In this document: piece by piece, positions 55,470 to 63,012 of the stretch | Numbering within the stretch: the stretch's first letter is position 1 | Layout: every line of letters begins with the position of its first letter | Assembly (NCBI RefSeq): GCF_036116635.1 | Contig: NZ_CP107995.1 | Location: 1,054,001 to 1,118,000 of the forward strand | Reading direction: 5' to 3' | Source of the DNA: Amycolatopsis sp. NBC_00345 | GTDB taxonomy: Bacteria > Actinomycetota > Actinomycetes > Mycobacteriales > Pseudonocardiaceae | Length of the DNA stretch: 64,000 bases | Position numbers and translations under genes: made by a program | The notes under the pieces: model-generated | What the model was told of the DNA's origin: nothing | What the model saw: only the letters and a program-made list of their open reading frames with translations | The model's database searches: none

Positions 55470-55667
55470 GTGCGCGCGTCGCTGGAACGCGAGGAGATCG
55501 CCCTGCTCGCACTGCTCGCCGAAGGCCTGCCGCTGGACGCCATCGCGCGGCGCCTGGACCTGTCCGACCGCACGGTCCGCCGCCGCGTCCGCTCCATCTG
55601 CGACCGCCTGGGCCTCGCGACCCCCATCCAGGCCGTGGTGTGGGCCGCCCGCCGCGGGCTGGTGTGA
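55470..55667 (+). CDS. Stand-alone 65-residue LuxR/HTH-type DNA-binding protein
   Basis: 65 residues from GTG 55470, with GAGGAGGGGG a few nt upstream; 10 bp after lutC. The whole protein is one helix-turn-helix: LLAEGLPLDAIARRLDLSDR then TVRRRVRSICDRLGLATPIQ, which matches the GerE/LuxR C-terminal fold. There is no sensor or receiver domain. It is the last gene of the rhamnose-lactate operon and may act as a feedback regulator. That role is inferred. Confidence 0.72.
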   Translation: MRASLEREEIALLALLAEGLPLDAIARRLDLSDRTVRRRVRSICDRLGLATPIQAVVWAARRGLV

Positions 55668-55709
55668 GCAGTAGCATTCGGGGCGACCGGAGCCGGAGGA
55701 AGGGGACCG

Positions 55710-56294
55710 ATGCCCGCCGAGCTGGAGCTGATCCGCGCGGAGCTGGTGGCCGACCCGGCCAACGCCTGGGCGCGGGAGCTGGGCTACGAGCCCGTGTACG
55801 CGGTGGCGCCGGGCGCGCGGATCGCGCTCATCGGGCAGGCCCCGGGCCGCAAGGCGCAGGAGAGCGGCGTGCCGTGGGACGACGCGAGCGGCGCCAAGCT
55901 GCGCGAGTGGCTCGGCGTGACCGACGAGCAGTTCTACGACCCCGCGCTGTTCGCCATCCTGCCGATGGACTTCTACTTCCCGGGCAAGGGCGCCTCCGGC
56001 GATCTGCCGCCGCGCAAGGACTTCGCGCCCCGCTGGCACCCGCGGTTCCTCGGCGAGCTGCCGGACATCGCCCTGACGCTCCTGGTCGGCGGCTACGCGC
56101 AGAAGTTCTACCTGGGTGCCTCGGCCGGGCCGAACCTGACCGAGACCGTCCGCGCGTACCGGGACCACCTGCCGTCGAAGCTGCCGCTGGTGCACCCGTC
56201 ACCGCTGAACTTCCGCTGGCAGAAGAAGAACCCGTGGTTCGAGGCCGAGGTGGTGCCCGCGCTGCGCGCGCGGGTGCGCGAGGTGCTCGCCTGA
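55710..56294 (+). CDS. Uracil-DNA glycosylase superfamily protein
   Basis: 194 residues, GGAGGAAGGGG upstream of ATG. The superfamily motifs are RIALIGQAPGRKAQESGVPW near 37 (motif GxAPG) and LVHPSPLNFRWQKKNPWF near 160 (motif HPSPLN). No Cys cluster is present, so it is not the Fe-S family 4 type. It would excise uracil or another damaged base. The precise class and activity are uncertain, since some relatives are inactive. Confidence 0.8.
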   Translation: MPAELELIRAELVADPANAWARELGYEPVYAVAPGARIALIGQAPGRKAQESGVPWDDASGAKLREWLGVTDEQFYDPALFAILPMDFYFPGKGASGDLPPRKDFAPRWHPRFLGELPDIALTLLVGGYAQKFYLGASAGPNLTETVRAYRDHLPSKLPLVHPSPLNFRWQKKNPWFEAEVVPALRARVREVLA

Positions 56295-56329
56295 GGCGTT
56301 TCCGTCCACATCGGACGGAAACGCCTCAG
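56291..56329. terminator. Bidirectional terminator overlapping two stop codons
   Basis: A perfect 17-bp stem CTGAGGCGTTTCCGTCC (56291-56307) and its complement (56313-56329) closes a 5-nt loop. It contains the stop of the glycosylase-like gene and reaches the stop of the convergent HNH gene. Confidence 0.75.
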
Positions 56330-56790
56330 TCCCGGACGGGCCGGTGCAGCTCGTCCCACGACGGCACGCGCGGGGTGATGCGCAGCGACAGCCCGGCCTC
56401 GGCCGGGGTCCGGTCGGCCTTGCGGGCGTTGCAGCTGCGTGCCGTGCCGCCGCACGCCGCGACGGTGTTGAGCCAGCTGGTGCGCTCGCCGCCGCGGGAG
56501 AGCGGCAGCACGTGGTCGACCGTGGTGGCGCGGCGGCCGCAGTAGGCGCACGTGTGGCCGTCACGCTGCAGCACGCCCCGGCGCGACCAGCGCGGCGGGC
56601 CGGAGTAGCGCCACTTCATCACCACGTAACGCAGCAGCCGCACGACCTTCGGACGCGGGAACAGGCCGCCGAAGTCGGTGCCGTCGGTCTCGTGGACCAC
56701 GGCGACGTCGCGCACCAGCATGCGTATCGCGTGGGGGACGGACACGGTGTGCAGGGGCTCGTAGCCGGCATTGAGGACCAGTACTCCCAT
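56326..56790 (-). CDS. HNH endonuclease
   Basis: 154 residues from ATG 56790; GGGAGG lies 11 nt upstream. The N-terminus MGVLVLNAGYEPLHTVSVPH is the standard start of a widespread actinobacterial HNH family. The nuclease domain is CAYCGRRATTVDHVLPLSRG near 98, with zinc Cys pairs CAYC and a later ACGGTARSCN. The catalytic His is in VDHV. It could cut or nick DNA. Many homologues are chromosomal and of unknown role. It lies about 100 bp from a tRNA-Cys gene on the same strand. Confidence 0.88.
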   Translation of the reverse strand: MGVLVLNAGYEPLHTVSVPHAIRMLVRDVAVVHETDGTDFGGLFPRPKVVRLLRYVVMKWRYSGPPRWSRRGVLQRDGHTCAYCGRRATTVDHVLPLSRGGERTSWLNTVAACGGTARSCNARKADRTPAEAGLSLRITPRVPSWDELHRPVRD

Positions 56791-56888
56791 GGCGACGGGC
56801 ACCTCCCTTCGGGGTTCGGGCCAGCGGTGCTCAGGGGGTGGGGCGGTGTTCAAGGAATGGGCTGTGCTCAAGGGATGGGACAGAGGGG

Positions 56889-56959
56889 AGGCCACGACCG
56901 GAGTCGAACCGGTTTGCGCTGTGTTGCAGACAGCTCCCTGGCCGTTCGGGCACGTGGCC
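56889..56959 (-). tRNA. tRNA-Cys (anticodon GCA)
   Basis: 71 nt folding as a complete cloverleaf on the minus strand. Acceptor GGCCACG pairs with CGTGGCC. D-stem CCC/GGG, anticodon stem GCTGT/ACAGC with loop CTGCAAC (GCA), a 4-nt variable loop, and T-stem ACCGG/CCGGT with loop TTCGACT follow. The discriminator is U73, as expected for cysteine. CCA is not fully encoded. Confidence 0.95.
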
Positions 56960-57109
56960 GTGCGGTTTCCCGCCCGGGGATTTCCGGGCGGAACGGGCGG
57001 ATCGGGGTGGATCAGGGCGGATCGGGAAAAACACCCGTCCGTGAACGAAAAGAGCCGCCCGGCTCGGTTTCCCGACGGGCGGCTCCCTGCGTACGACGCG
57101 CTGGGCACG

Positions 57110-57211
57110 TCACGGCGGGGAGCCTGGGGTCGCTAGGGCACACAACGGGCAGGGCTCGTCGCACACGAAACCGCGCTCGCAGCGCGCCAGGTGCATGGCC
57201 TTGCCGGACAT
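57110..57211 (-). CDS. Tiny Cys-rich protein (33 residues)
   Basis: 33 residues from ATG 57211, which has GAGGAG six nt upstream; a longer in-frame start at 57235 lacks one. The sequence MSGKAMHLARC then ERGFVCDEPCPLCALATPG has Cys at 11, 17, 21 and 24, a C-x5-C-x3-C-x2-C pattern suited to one zinc ion. It is too short for routine gene calling. It lies between a TetR gene and tRNA-Cys, all on the minus strand. A regulatory leader for Cys supply or a small zinc protein are both possible. Confidence 0.58.
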   Translation of the reverse strand: MSGKAMHLARCERGFVCDEPCPLCALATPGSPP

Positions 57212-57359
57212 TGCGTACTCCTCGTTCGTGGACATGGTCATCATGACCGACGCCGGACCAGGCCGTCAACGCCGATAACGTTGCGATCGCCGGGCCACGC
57301 GGGTCGCGCGGGCCCACACATTTCGGCGGACATTTCGGCGGACTGTCCGCCGGGGACGG

Positions 57360-57962
57360 TCAGCCCGCCCCGCCGGGCGGGGCCGTGTGCAGGAACAGTT
57401 CGAACGCGTCCTCGACGGCCGCCGTCAGTGCTTCCGGGTCCGGCCCGGCGACGCTCTTGCCCGCGCGGAAACACGCCAGCGCGAGGTGGGCGGCCAGCGT
57501 CGCCTCCCGCTCGGGCATGCCCTGCGCCCGCAGCGTGGTGATCATCGCGTCGGTCAGGTTCAGCAGCTTGCGCTCGCTGCGGTCGTGCAGCTCCGGGTTG
57601 TCGGCGACGAGCTGTACGTGCAGGCTGTAGCGCTTCGCGTCGGCCGTGACCGCGTCGCACATCGTGTGGACGGCGGCGCGCGCCTGGTCCAGCGCCTCGC
57701 GCAAGGTGGGCGGCTTCGCGGCGGGCTCGGCGCGGAGGCTCAGCAGCCGGTCGACCAGCTCCCGCTCTTCGGCGAACAGCACCTCCTGCTTGTCGCCGAA
57801 GTAGCGGAAGAACGTGGTCCGGCCGACCTCCGCGCGTTCGGCGATCTCGGTGACCGTCACGTCCGCGAAACCGCGCTCGGCGAACAGCGAGAAAGCCGCG
57901 TCGACGATGGCTTCCTGGGCCCGCCGGCGTTTGCGCTCGCGGAGTGGGGGCAACGGTGGCAT
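57360..57962 (-). CDS. TetR-family transcriptional regulator
   Basis: 200 residues. The N-terminal HTH is AAFSLFAERGFADVTVTEIA then ERAEVGRTTFFRYFGDKQEV (about 20-65), the classic TetR signature. The remaining helices form the ligand and dimer domain (TMCDAVTADAKRYSLHVQLV). It is divergent from the adjacent SDR gene with a palindromic operator between them, so it probably represses that gene and itself. The ligand is unknown. GGAGG lies close to the ATG. Confidence 0.92.
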   Translation of the reverse strand: MPPLPPLRERKRRRAQEAIVDAAFSLFAERGFADVTVTEIAERAEVGRTTFFRYFGDKQEVLFAEERELVDRLLSLRAEPAAKPPTLREALDQARAAVHTMCDAVTADAKRYSLHVQLVADNPELHDRSERKLLNLTDAMITTLRAQGMPEREATLAAHLALACFRAGKSVAGPDPEALTAAVEDAFELFLHTAPPGGAG

Positions 57963-57999
57963 GCCTCCAGGCTAGCTGGTCCGGCCCTGAGTCCTGTAC

Positions 58000-58029
58000 G
58001 GTACTGAGTACCAATTAGATCTGAGTACC
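58000..58029. promoter_or_regulatory. TetR operator between regulator and SDR gene
   Basis: GGTACTGAGTACC (58000-58012) is a perfect 13-bp dyad. CTGAGTACC recurs at 58021-58029, a direct repeat 17 bp away. The site lies between the two divergent starts and ends 10 bp before the SDR GTG, overlapping its leader. Confidence 0.62.
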
Positions 58030-58039
58030 GGAGGTAACC

Positions 58040-58990
58040 GTGGGCACGAACACCGTGGCGAGCGCCGTGCTGATGACGGGAGCGGGCCGGGGGATCGGGC
58101 GGATCGCCGCCGAGCGGGTGCTGCGCGAGCGGCCGGACGTGCACCTGCTGGTGACCGCCCGGGGGAGCGGCGGCCTGCCGCTGGCCGCCGGGCTGGCCGA
58201 GGCCACGGGCAACCCGAACGTCTCGGCCGTGTCCTGCGACCTGGCGTCGATGGGGTCGATCCGGCGGGCCGCCGAGGAGGTCGGCGCCCGCCTCGACGCC
58301 GGCGAACTGCCGCCGCTGGCCGGTTTCACCGGCAACGCCGGGGTGCAGCTGACCAGCCGGGCCCGGGCGACCGAAGAGGGGCTCGAGCCGACGTTCGCGG
58401 TCAACGTGCTGGCGAACTACCTGTTCGTCCGGCTGCTGTGGGACCGGTTCACCGCGCCGGGCCGGATCGTCGTGGTCGGCAGCGACACGCACTTCGGCGA
58501 CCTGCGGCACAACCTGGGGCTGGTGCCCGCCCCGCGCTGGGAGGGCGTCCGCGAGCTGGCCGCGCCGCGCGAAGGGGCGGAAGCGGAGACGGCGCGCGAG
58601 GGCCGGACCGCCTACTCGACCAGCAAGCTGGCGGTGGCCTACCTGGTGCACGCGTTTGCGCGCCGGCTGCCCGACGGCGTCGACGTCTACAGCTTCAACC
58701 CCGGCTACGTGCCGGCCACCGGCCTGTTCCGCGACGCCGGCCTCGCCGTCCGCTTCCTCTCGCGCACGCTGATGCAGGGCTTCACCGCGACGCCGTTCGC
58801 GCACTCGCCCGCCACGGCCGGCGCCATGCTCGCGAAGGCCGTCGCCGGGCCTCGCCCCGGAGAGACGGGCGCGTACATCGACCGCGACGCCGTCGTCCCC
58901 TCCTCGGCCGAGTCCTACGACCACGCCCGCGAGGAAGAGCTGTGGGCGACCGCCGCCCAGCTCTGCGCCCTGCCCGTCGAAGTCGGCTGA
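58040..58990 (+). CDS. Short-chain dehydrogenase, retinol/protochlorophyllide reductase-like
   Basis: 316 residues from GTG 58040, GGAGG upstream. Rossmann motif TGAGRGIGRIAAERVLR near 11-27, CDLASMGSIRRAA acidic site, the NAG-type motif GNAGVQLTSR near 95, and YSTSKLAVAYLVHA with the catalytic Tyr-Lys near 193. The catalytic Ser is likely in VVGSDTHFG. Extended SDRs of this length act on hydrophobic ketones or alcohols. Regulation by the divergent TetR suggests a detoxification or specialised role. Confidence 0.9.
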   Translation: MGTNTVASAVLMTGAGRGIGRIAAERVLRERPDVHLLVTARGSGGLPLAAGLAEATGNPNVSAVSCDLASMGSIRRAAEEVGARLDAGELPPLAGFTGNAGVQLTSRARATEEGLEPTFAVNVLANYLFVRLLWDRFTAPGRIVVVGSDTHFGDLRHNLGLVPAPRWEGVRELAAPREGAEAETAREGRTAYSTSKLAVAYLVHAFARRLPDGVDVYSFNPGYVPATGLFRDAGLAVRFLSRTLMQGFTATPFAHSPATAGAMLAKAVAGPRPGETGAYIDRDAVVPSSAESYDHAREEELWATAAQLCALPVEVG

Positions 58991-59013
58991 ATCCCTTTCC
59001 GCACAAGGGATTC
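58989..59013. terminator. Terminator between convergent SDR and LysR genes
   Basis: GAATCCCTT (58989-58997) and AAGGGATTC (59005-59013) form a perfect 9-bp stem with a 7-nt loop. It starts in the SDR stop codon and ends 4 bp from the LysR stop. Confidence 0.65.
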
Positions 59014-59017
59014 CGGG

Positions 59018-59869
59018 CTATCGGCGGTACAGCTTGGTCAGCAGCGCGACCGCCTCGGGGGTGGCCGGGTGCGGGTCCTGGTGAGGCCAGACCAGGTGCA
59101 CCGGCACGGGCGCGGCGTCGCGGACGCGGCGGTAGACGATGCCGTCCCGGCGGTACTGCGTGACGGTGGAGTGCGGGGTGATCCCGACGCACCGGCCGGT
59201 CGCGATGGCGGCGAGCCAGTCGTCGACGTCGTGGGTGTGCTCGACGCGCGGGCGGGCGTCCTCGGGCCACAGGTCGACCGTGGTGGTGCCGGTGCGGCGG
59301 TCGATCACCAGCTCGCGCCCGGCGATCTCGGCGAGGGTGACCGTGCGGCGGCGCGCCCACGGGTCGTCGGCCGCCATGGCGCAGTAGCGGGCCTCGTAGC
59401 CGACGACGCGGTGGGCGTAGTGGCGGGCGTCGACCGCGGTGCGGAGCACGGCGAGGTCGCACAGGCCCTCGGCCAGGCCGCCGGTCGGGGTGTTGGTGCG
59501 GACCACGAGCAGTTCGACGTCCGGGTGCCGGGCGGCCCAGCTCCGCTGGAACCCGGCGGTGTGCCGGCCCAGCGCCGACCACGCGTGCCCGACCCGCACC
59601 CGGGTGTGGCCGGTGGTGGCCTCGCGGACCAGTTCGTCGGCGTCGGCCAGCAGGTGCCGCGCGCGGGCGAGGACCTGCACGCCCGCGGTCGTCGGGGCGA
59701 CGCTGCGGCTCGTGCGGTGCAGCACCCGCACGCCGAGGACCCGTTCCAGCGCGAGCAAAGTCCGCGACACCGCGGCCTGCGACACCCCCAGCTCGATCGC
59801 CGCGTCGGTGAACGTGCCGGTGTCGACGATCGCGACCAGGCACCGCAGGTGGCGCAGCTCCAGATCCAT
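59018..59869 (-). CDS. LysR-family transcriptional regulator
   Basis: 283 residues from ATG 59869 (MDLELRHLRC); the frame is open to 59911 but would run into the operator. Winged HTH: FTDAAIELGVSQAAVSRTLL near 22-41. The effector domain spans 90-280 (RVGHAWSALGRHTAGFQRSW; VDDWLAAIATGRCVGITPHS). It is divergent from an EamA transporter gene with a LysR-type box between them, so it probably controls export or import by that protein. Confidence 0.92.
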   Translation of the reverse strand: MDLELRHLRCLVAIVDTGTFTDAAIELGVSQAAVSRTLLALERVLGVRVLHRTSRSVAPTTAGVQVLARARHLLADADELVREATTGHTRVRVGHAWSALGRHTAGFQRSWAARHPDVELLVVRTNTPTGGLAEGLCDLAVLRTAVDARHYAHRVVGYEARYCAMAADDPWARRRTVTLAEIAGRELVIDRRTGTTTVDLWPEDARPRVEHTHDVDDWLAAIATGRCVGITPHSTVTQYRRDGIVYRRVRDAAPVPVHLVWPHQDPHPATPEAVALLTKLYRR

Positions 59870-59896
59870 GCGTCCAGCGTATAGCCGGGCCGGTTT

Positions 59897-59911
59897 ATGC
59901 ATTTTGCGCAT
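59897..59911. promoter_or_regulatory. LysR-type T-N11-A box
   Basis: ATGC-N7-GCAT (ATGCATTTTGCGCAT) is a dyad in the T-N11-A form used by LysR regulators. It lies in the short gap between the divergent LysR and transporter starts. Confidence 0.5.
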
Positions 59912-59937
59912 GGATGGCCGGGGCGCAGGCTCGGGCC

Positions 59938-60810
59938 ATGACCACGACCGAACGCCCGCCGGTGGAGGAGAGCCGCGCCGCCGGCGTGGCGCTGATGCTG
60001 GGGAGCGCGCTGGCGAACCAGGCCGGCGCGGCGACCGGGGCGCTGGCCTTCCCGGTGGTCGGCCCCGCCGGGGTGGTGGCGGTGCGGCAGTGGGTGGCCG
60101 GCGCGCTGCTGCTGGCCGTGGGACGGCCGCGCCTGCGTTCGTTCACCGCGCGGCAGTGGCGCCCGGTCCTGGCGCTGGCGGCGGTTTTCGGCACGATGAA
60201 CCTCACGCTGTACACGGCGATCGACCGCATCGGGCTGGGGCTCGCGGTGACGCTGGAGTTCCTCGGCCCGCTCGCGGTGGCGCTGGCCGGCTCGCGCCGC
60301 AAGCCGGACCTGGCCTGCGCGCTCGCCGCCGCGGGGGCGGTGGTGGTGCTGGCCCGCCCGCGGCCCACCACGGACTACGCGGGCATCGGGCTGGCGCTGC
60401 TGGCCGCGGCCTGCTGGGCCGGCTACATCCTGCTGAACCGGACCGTCGGCCGTCGCCTGCCCGGTGTGCAGGGGACCGCGGCCGCGGCGTGCGCGTCCGG
60501 GCTGGCGTACATCCCGATCGGCGTGCTCGCCTTCGCGCACCACCCGCCGACGACGGCCGCGCTCGGGCAGGCGCTCGCCGCCGGGGTGCTGTCCTCGGCC
60601 GTGCCGCTCCTGGTCGACCTCCTGGCGCTGCGCCGGGTGCCCGCCGCGTTTTTCGGCATATTCATGAGCGTCAACCCGGTGCTGGCCGCGCTGGTCGGCC
60701 TCGTGGTGCTGCACCAGCACCTCGATCCGCTTGCGTGGGCGGCGATCGCGGTCATCGTGGCGGCCAACGCGGCAGTGGCCGGCCGCCGGCACCGTCCGCA
60801 AGGCGGCTGA
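59938..60810 (+). CDS. EamA/DMT-family transporter
   Basis: 290 residues from ATG 59938; ATG 59914 is an in-frame alternative. About ten hydrophobic helices make two EamA repeats: the first includes VALAAVFGTMNLTLYTAIDR-type residues near 85 and VTLEFLGPLAVALAGSRR near 110, the second KNAAF-like PAAFFGIFMSVNPVLAALVG near 240. It resembles RhtA-type exporters of amino acids and related metabolites. It is paired with the divergent LysR gene, a common arrangement for inducible exporters. The substrate is not deducible. Confidence 0.88.
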   Translation: MTTTERPPVEESRAAGVALMLGSALANQAGAATGALAFPVVGPAGVVAVRQWVAGALLLAVGRPRLRSFTARQWRPVLALAAVFGTMNLTLYTAIDRIGLGLAVTLEFLGPLAVALAGSRRKPDLACALAAAGAVVVLARPRPTTDYAGIGLALLAAACWAGYILLNRTVGRRLPGVQGTAAAACASGLAYIPIGVLAFAHHPPTTAALGQALAAGVLSSAVPLLVDLLALRRVPAAFFGIFMSVNPVLAALVGLVVLHQHLDPLAWAAIAVIVAANAAVAGRRHRPQGG

Positions 60811-60885
60811 CCTCGCGGCCTTCGAGGCGCTCGCCTCCGCCGTGCTTAAAAAGGCTTACGCAGCCCTACTTTCGTGCTGCGAAAA

Positions 60886-60901
60886 GCTAATACGTATTAG
60901 C
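60886..60901. promoter_or_regulatory. Perfect 16-bp palindrome upstream of an exported protein
   Basis: GCTAATACGTATTAGC is a perfect 16-bp dyad, 63 bp before the next start, in an AT-rich patch. A second dyad, TTTCG-N5-CGAAA, lies immediately upstream. Both look like repressor sites. No regulator gene is adjacent. Confidence 0.55.
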
Positions 60902-60964
60902 GTCTTGCCTTCCTCCGGCGTGGCTGCCTAACGTCGTGGCCACGCCGGACGAAGGAGTTCACCG

Positions 60965-62893
60965 ATGGTCTTGTCGCGACGCGGGATGCTGTTCGGGACC
61001 GTGGGGCTGGGCGCCACACTGGGGCTGGGGCTCACGTTGCCCGGCGGGATCGCCGCCGCCTCCGTCGCGCCGCCGGCCGGGCCGTTCCCGCCCTTGCCGC
61101 CGCTGCCCGCCGGTGACCCGGTGCGCAAGCTGTTCACCCCGCTGGAGCAGCGATTCGGGCCGTACCTGGCGATCCTGCCCGGCATGGTGAACGACGTCGA
61201 AGTGACCGACGCCGCGACGCTCGGCTACCTGGGCGGCGGCTGGTGGCGCACCCCGAGCGTGCCGACCAACGCCCGCGTTCAGGAGCACGTGTTCACGCTG
61301 AGCTGGTTCCACGCGAACGCACGCTCGTGGAACCCGTACTCCGGCAACGCCGCCCTGCTGAAACGCCTCGACGCGGCGATCGTGCACTACCTCAACCTGC
61401 AGCACGCCGACGGGTCGTGGCCGGAGTACAGCGTGACCGAGAAGTCCAAGGCCGCCACCGGGTTCGGCCTCGGCTACCTCGCCAAGACGCTGGCCAACCT
61501 GCGCCGGGCGAACGCCCTGCCCACCCGCCGCGGCCAGATCGGCACCGCGCTGCACCAGGGCATGACGTGGTTCCTCGACCCGGCCAACCCGATCTGGGAA
61601 TCGCCGATCCACTACGCCAACCAGAACACCTCGGGCCTGGCCAGCTCCACGCTCGCGCTGAAGCTGAACCCGGACGCGGCGATGCAGGCCAAGCTGGCCG
61701 GCCGCATCGCCTACCTCGCGGCGCACGGCCAGAGCCCGGCCGGGTTCTTCTACGAGCCGACCGGGATGGACATCAACTACAACTTCGAGGTGATGCTCCC
61801 GGAGCTGGCCGAGATCTACGTGCTCACCGGCGACAAGACCGTGCTGTCGATGGCCACGAAGTTCGCGAGCTGGTTCGGCTACAACATCGTGCGCGAGCCG
61901 GACGGCACCGGTTCGCTGGCCTACGTCGGCATGTCCGCCCGCACCACGGTGACCGGCTACGACAACGTGATTCCCGATCCGGACCGGACGAACCTGGCCT
62001 CGTTCTTCGTCCCGGAAGTCCCGGCGCTGGCGCCGTTCTTCACCTCGGCCGAAGACCGCGCCGCGACGCGGGCGGCGTGGGCGGCCGCGTCCGGCCCGGC
62101 CCCGGGACTGGCCAAACAGGACACTTCGCCGCGCATCATCGCGCACGCGCCGTACGGGGAATCGTTGCCCTCCAAGGCGGCCAAGCAGGCAGCGATCGCC
62201 AAGCTGCCGTACCTGGCGAGCACGGACTTCGCCGTGCAGCGCCGCGACGACCTGACGAAGCAGGCCTACACGTTCATCCGCCGTCCGGCGCTGTACCTCG
62301 CCGCGTTCTTCGGCACCCGCCCGTCCTCGGACGTGCGCAGCTCGGCCGGGCTGCTGTGGCACCCGGCCGCGGGCACGATCGTGCAGAGTCAGCAGGACGA
62401 CACCCAGTGCTGGGCGAGCCTGCTGCCCAACGGGAACCCGGACGCGCGCAGCAATCTCGACGCCACCTACCAGGTCGGCGGCCGGGCCTGGGACGGGCAG
62501 CGGATCGTGCCCGGCAGCGCGGCGGTGGTGGTGGACTACGCCCTGCCGGACGGCCGGATCCGCACCACGCTGACCGTCACGCCGAACAAGGTCACCCGCG
62601 CGGTGCGGGGCACCAGCGCGCTCACCGAGCAGGTCCCGCTGGTGCTCAAGCCGACCGACGCGGTGTCCTTTTCGGACGGCACCCCGGTCGCCTTCGGCCG
62701 GAACTCCGCCGCGACCGCGACCGGCCTGACCATCCACCGCGGCGGCAAGGCGATCACCATCAGCTGGGGCACCGCGCTGGCCGCCTCGGTCACGGCGACC
62801 ACCGTGAAGGTCCTCACCACCGGCGGCCGTCGTATCCACGTGCTGCGGGTCCCGCACGGCGGGACGCTCAGCACGGTGATCACCCTGCCGTGA
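60965..62893 (+). CDS. TAT-exported protein, possible alpha/alpha-toroid carbohydrate enzyme
   Basis: 642 residues, GGAG upstream of ATG. The signal has a twin arginine (VLSRRGMLFGTVGLGATLGL) and ends near Ala33. The following 350 residues are helix-rich with YLNLQHADGSWPEY, ATGFGLGYLAKTLANLRR and INYNFEVMLPELAEIYVLTG, the texture of an alpha/alpha toroid as in polysaccharide lyases and family 88-type hydrolases. The last 200 residues are beta-rich. A carbohydrate lyase or hydrolase is plausible, but I see no decisive catalytic signature. A palindromic operator precedes it. Confidence 0.68.
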   Translation: MVLSRRGMLFGTVGLGATLGLGLTLPGGIAAASVAPPAGPFPPLPPLPAGDPVRKLFTPLEQRFGPYLAILPGMVNDVEVTDAATLGYLGGGWWRTPSVPTNARVQEHVFTLSWFHANARSWNPYSGNAALLKRLDAAIVHYLNLQHADGSWPEYSVTEKSKAATGFGLGYLAKTLANLRRANALPTRRGQIGTALHQGMTWFLDPANPIWESPIHYANQNTSGLASSTLALKLNPDAAMQAKLAGRIAYLAAHGQSPAGFFYEPTGMDINYNFEVMLPELAEIYVLTGDKTVLSMATKFASWFGYNIVREPDGTGSLAYVGMSARTTVTGYDNVIPDPDRTNLASFFVPEVPALAPFFTSAEDRAATRAAWAAASGPAPGLAKQDTSPRIIAHAPYGESLPSKAAKQAAIAKLPYLASTDFAVQRRDDLTKQAYTFIRRPALYLAAFFGTRPSSDVRSSAGLLWHPAAGTIVQSQQDDTQCWASLLPNGNPDARSNLDATYQVGGRAWDGQRIVPGSAAVVVDYALPDGRIRTTLTVTPNKVTRAVRGTSALTEQVPLVLKPTDAVSFSDGTPVAFGRNSAATATGLTIHRGGKAITISWGTALAASVTATTVKVLTTGGRRIHVLRVPHGGTLSTVITLP

Positions 62894-63012
62894 CAGGCCG
62901 CGGGGAATGCGCCCCAATGTGGTGTTCGCGGTGACTCAATAGTTGATATGAAGATGTTTTGTTCACTCGATTTGGTGACGTTTTTTGTGGGTGGCGTCGG
63001 TAAAATTGTGGG

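Noticed and set aside
56889..57211. tRNA-Cys as an attachment site for an integrated element
   Set aside because: No integrase gene and no duplicated tRNA 3' end were seen on either side.
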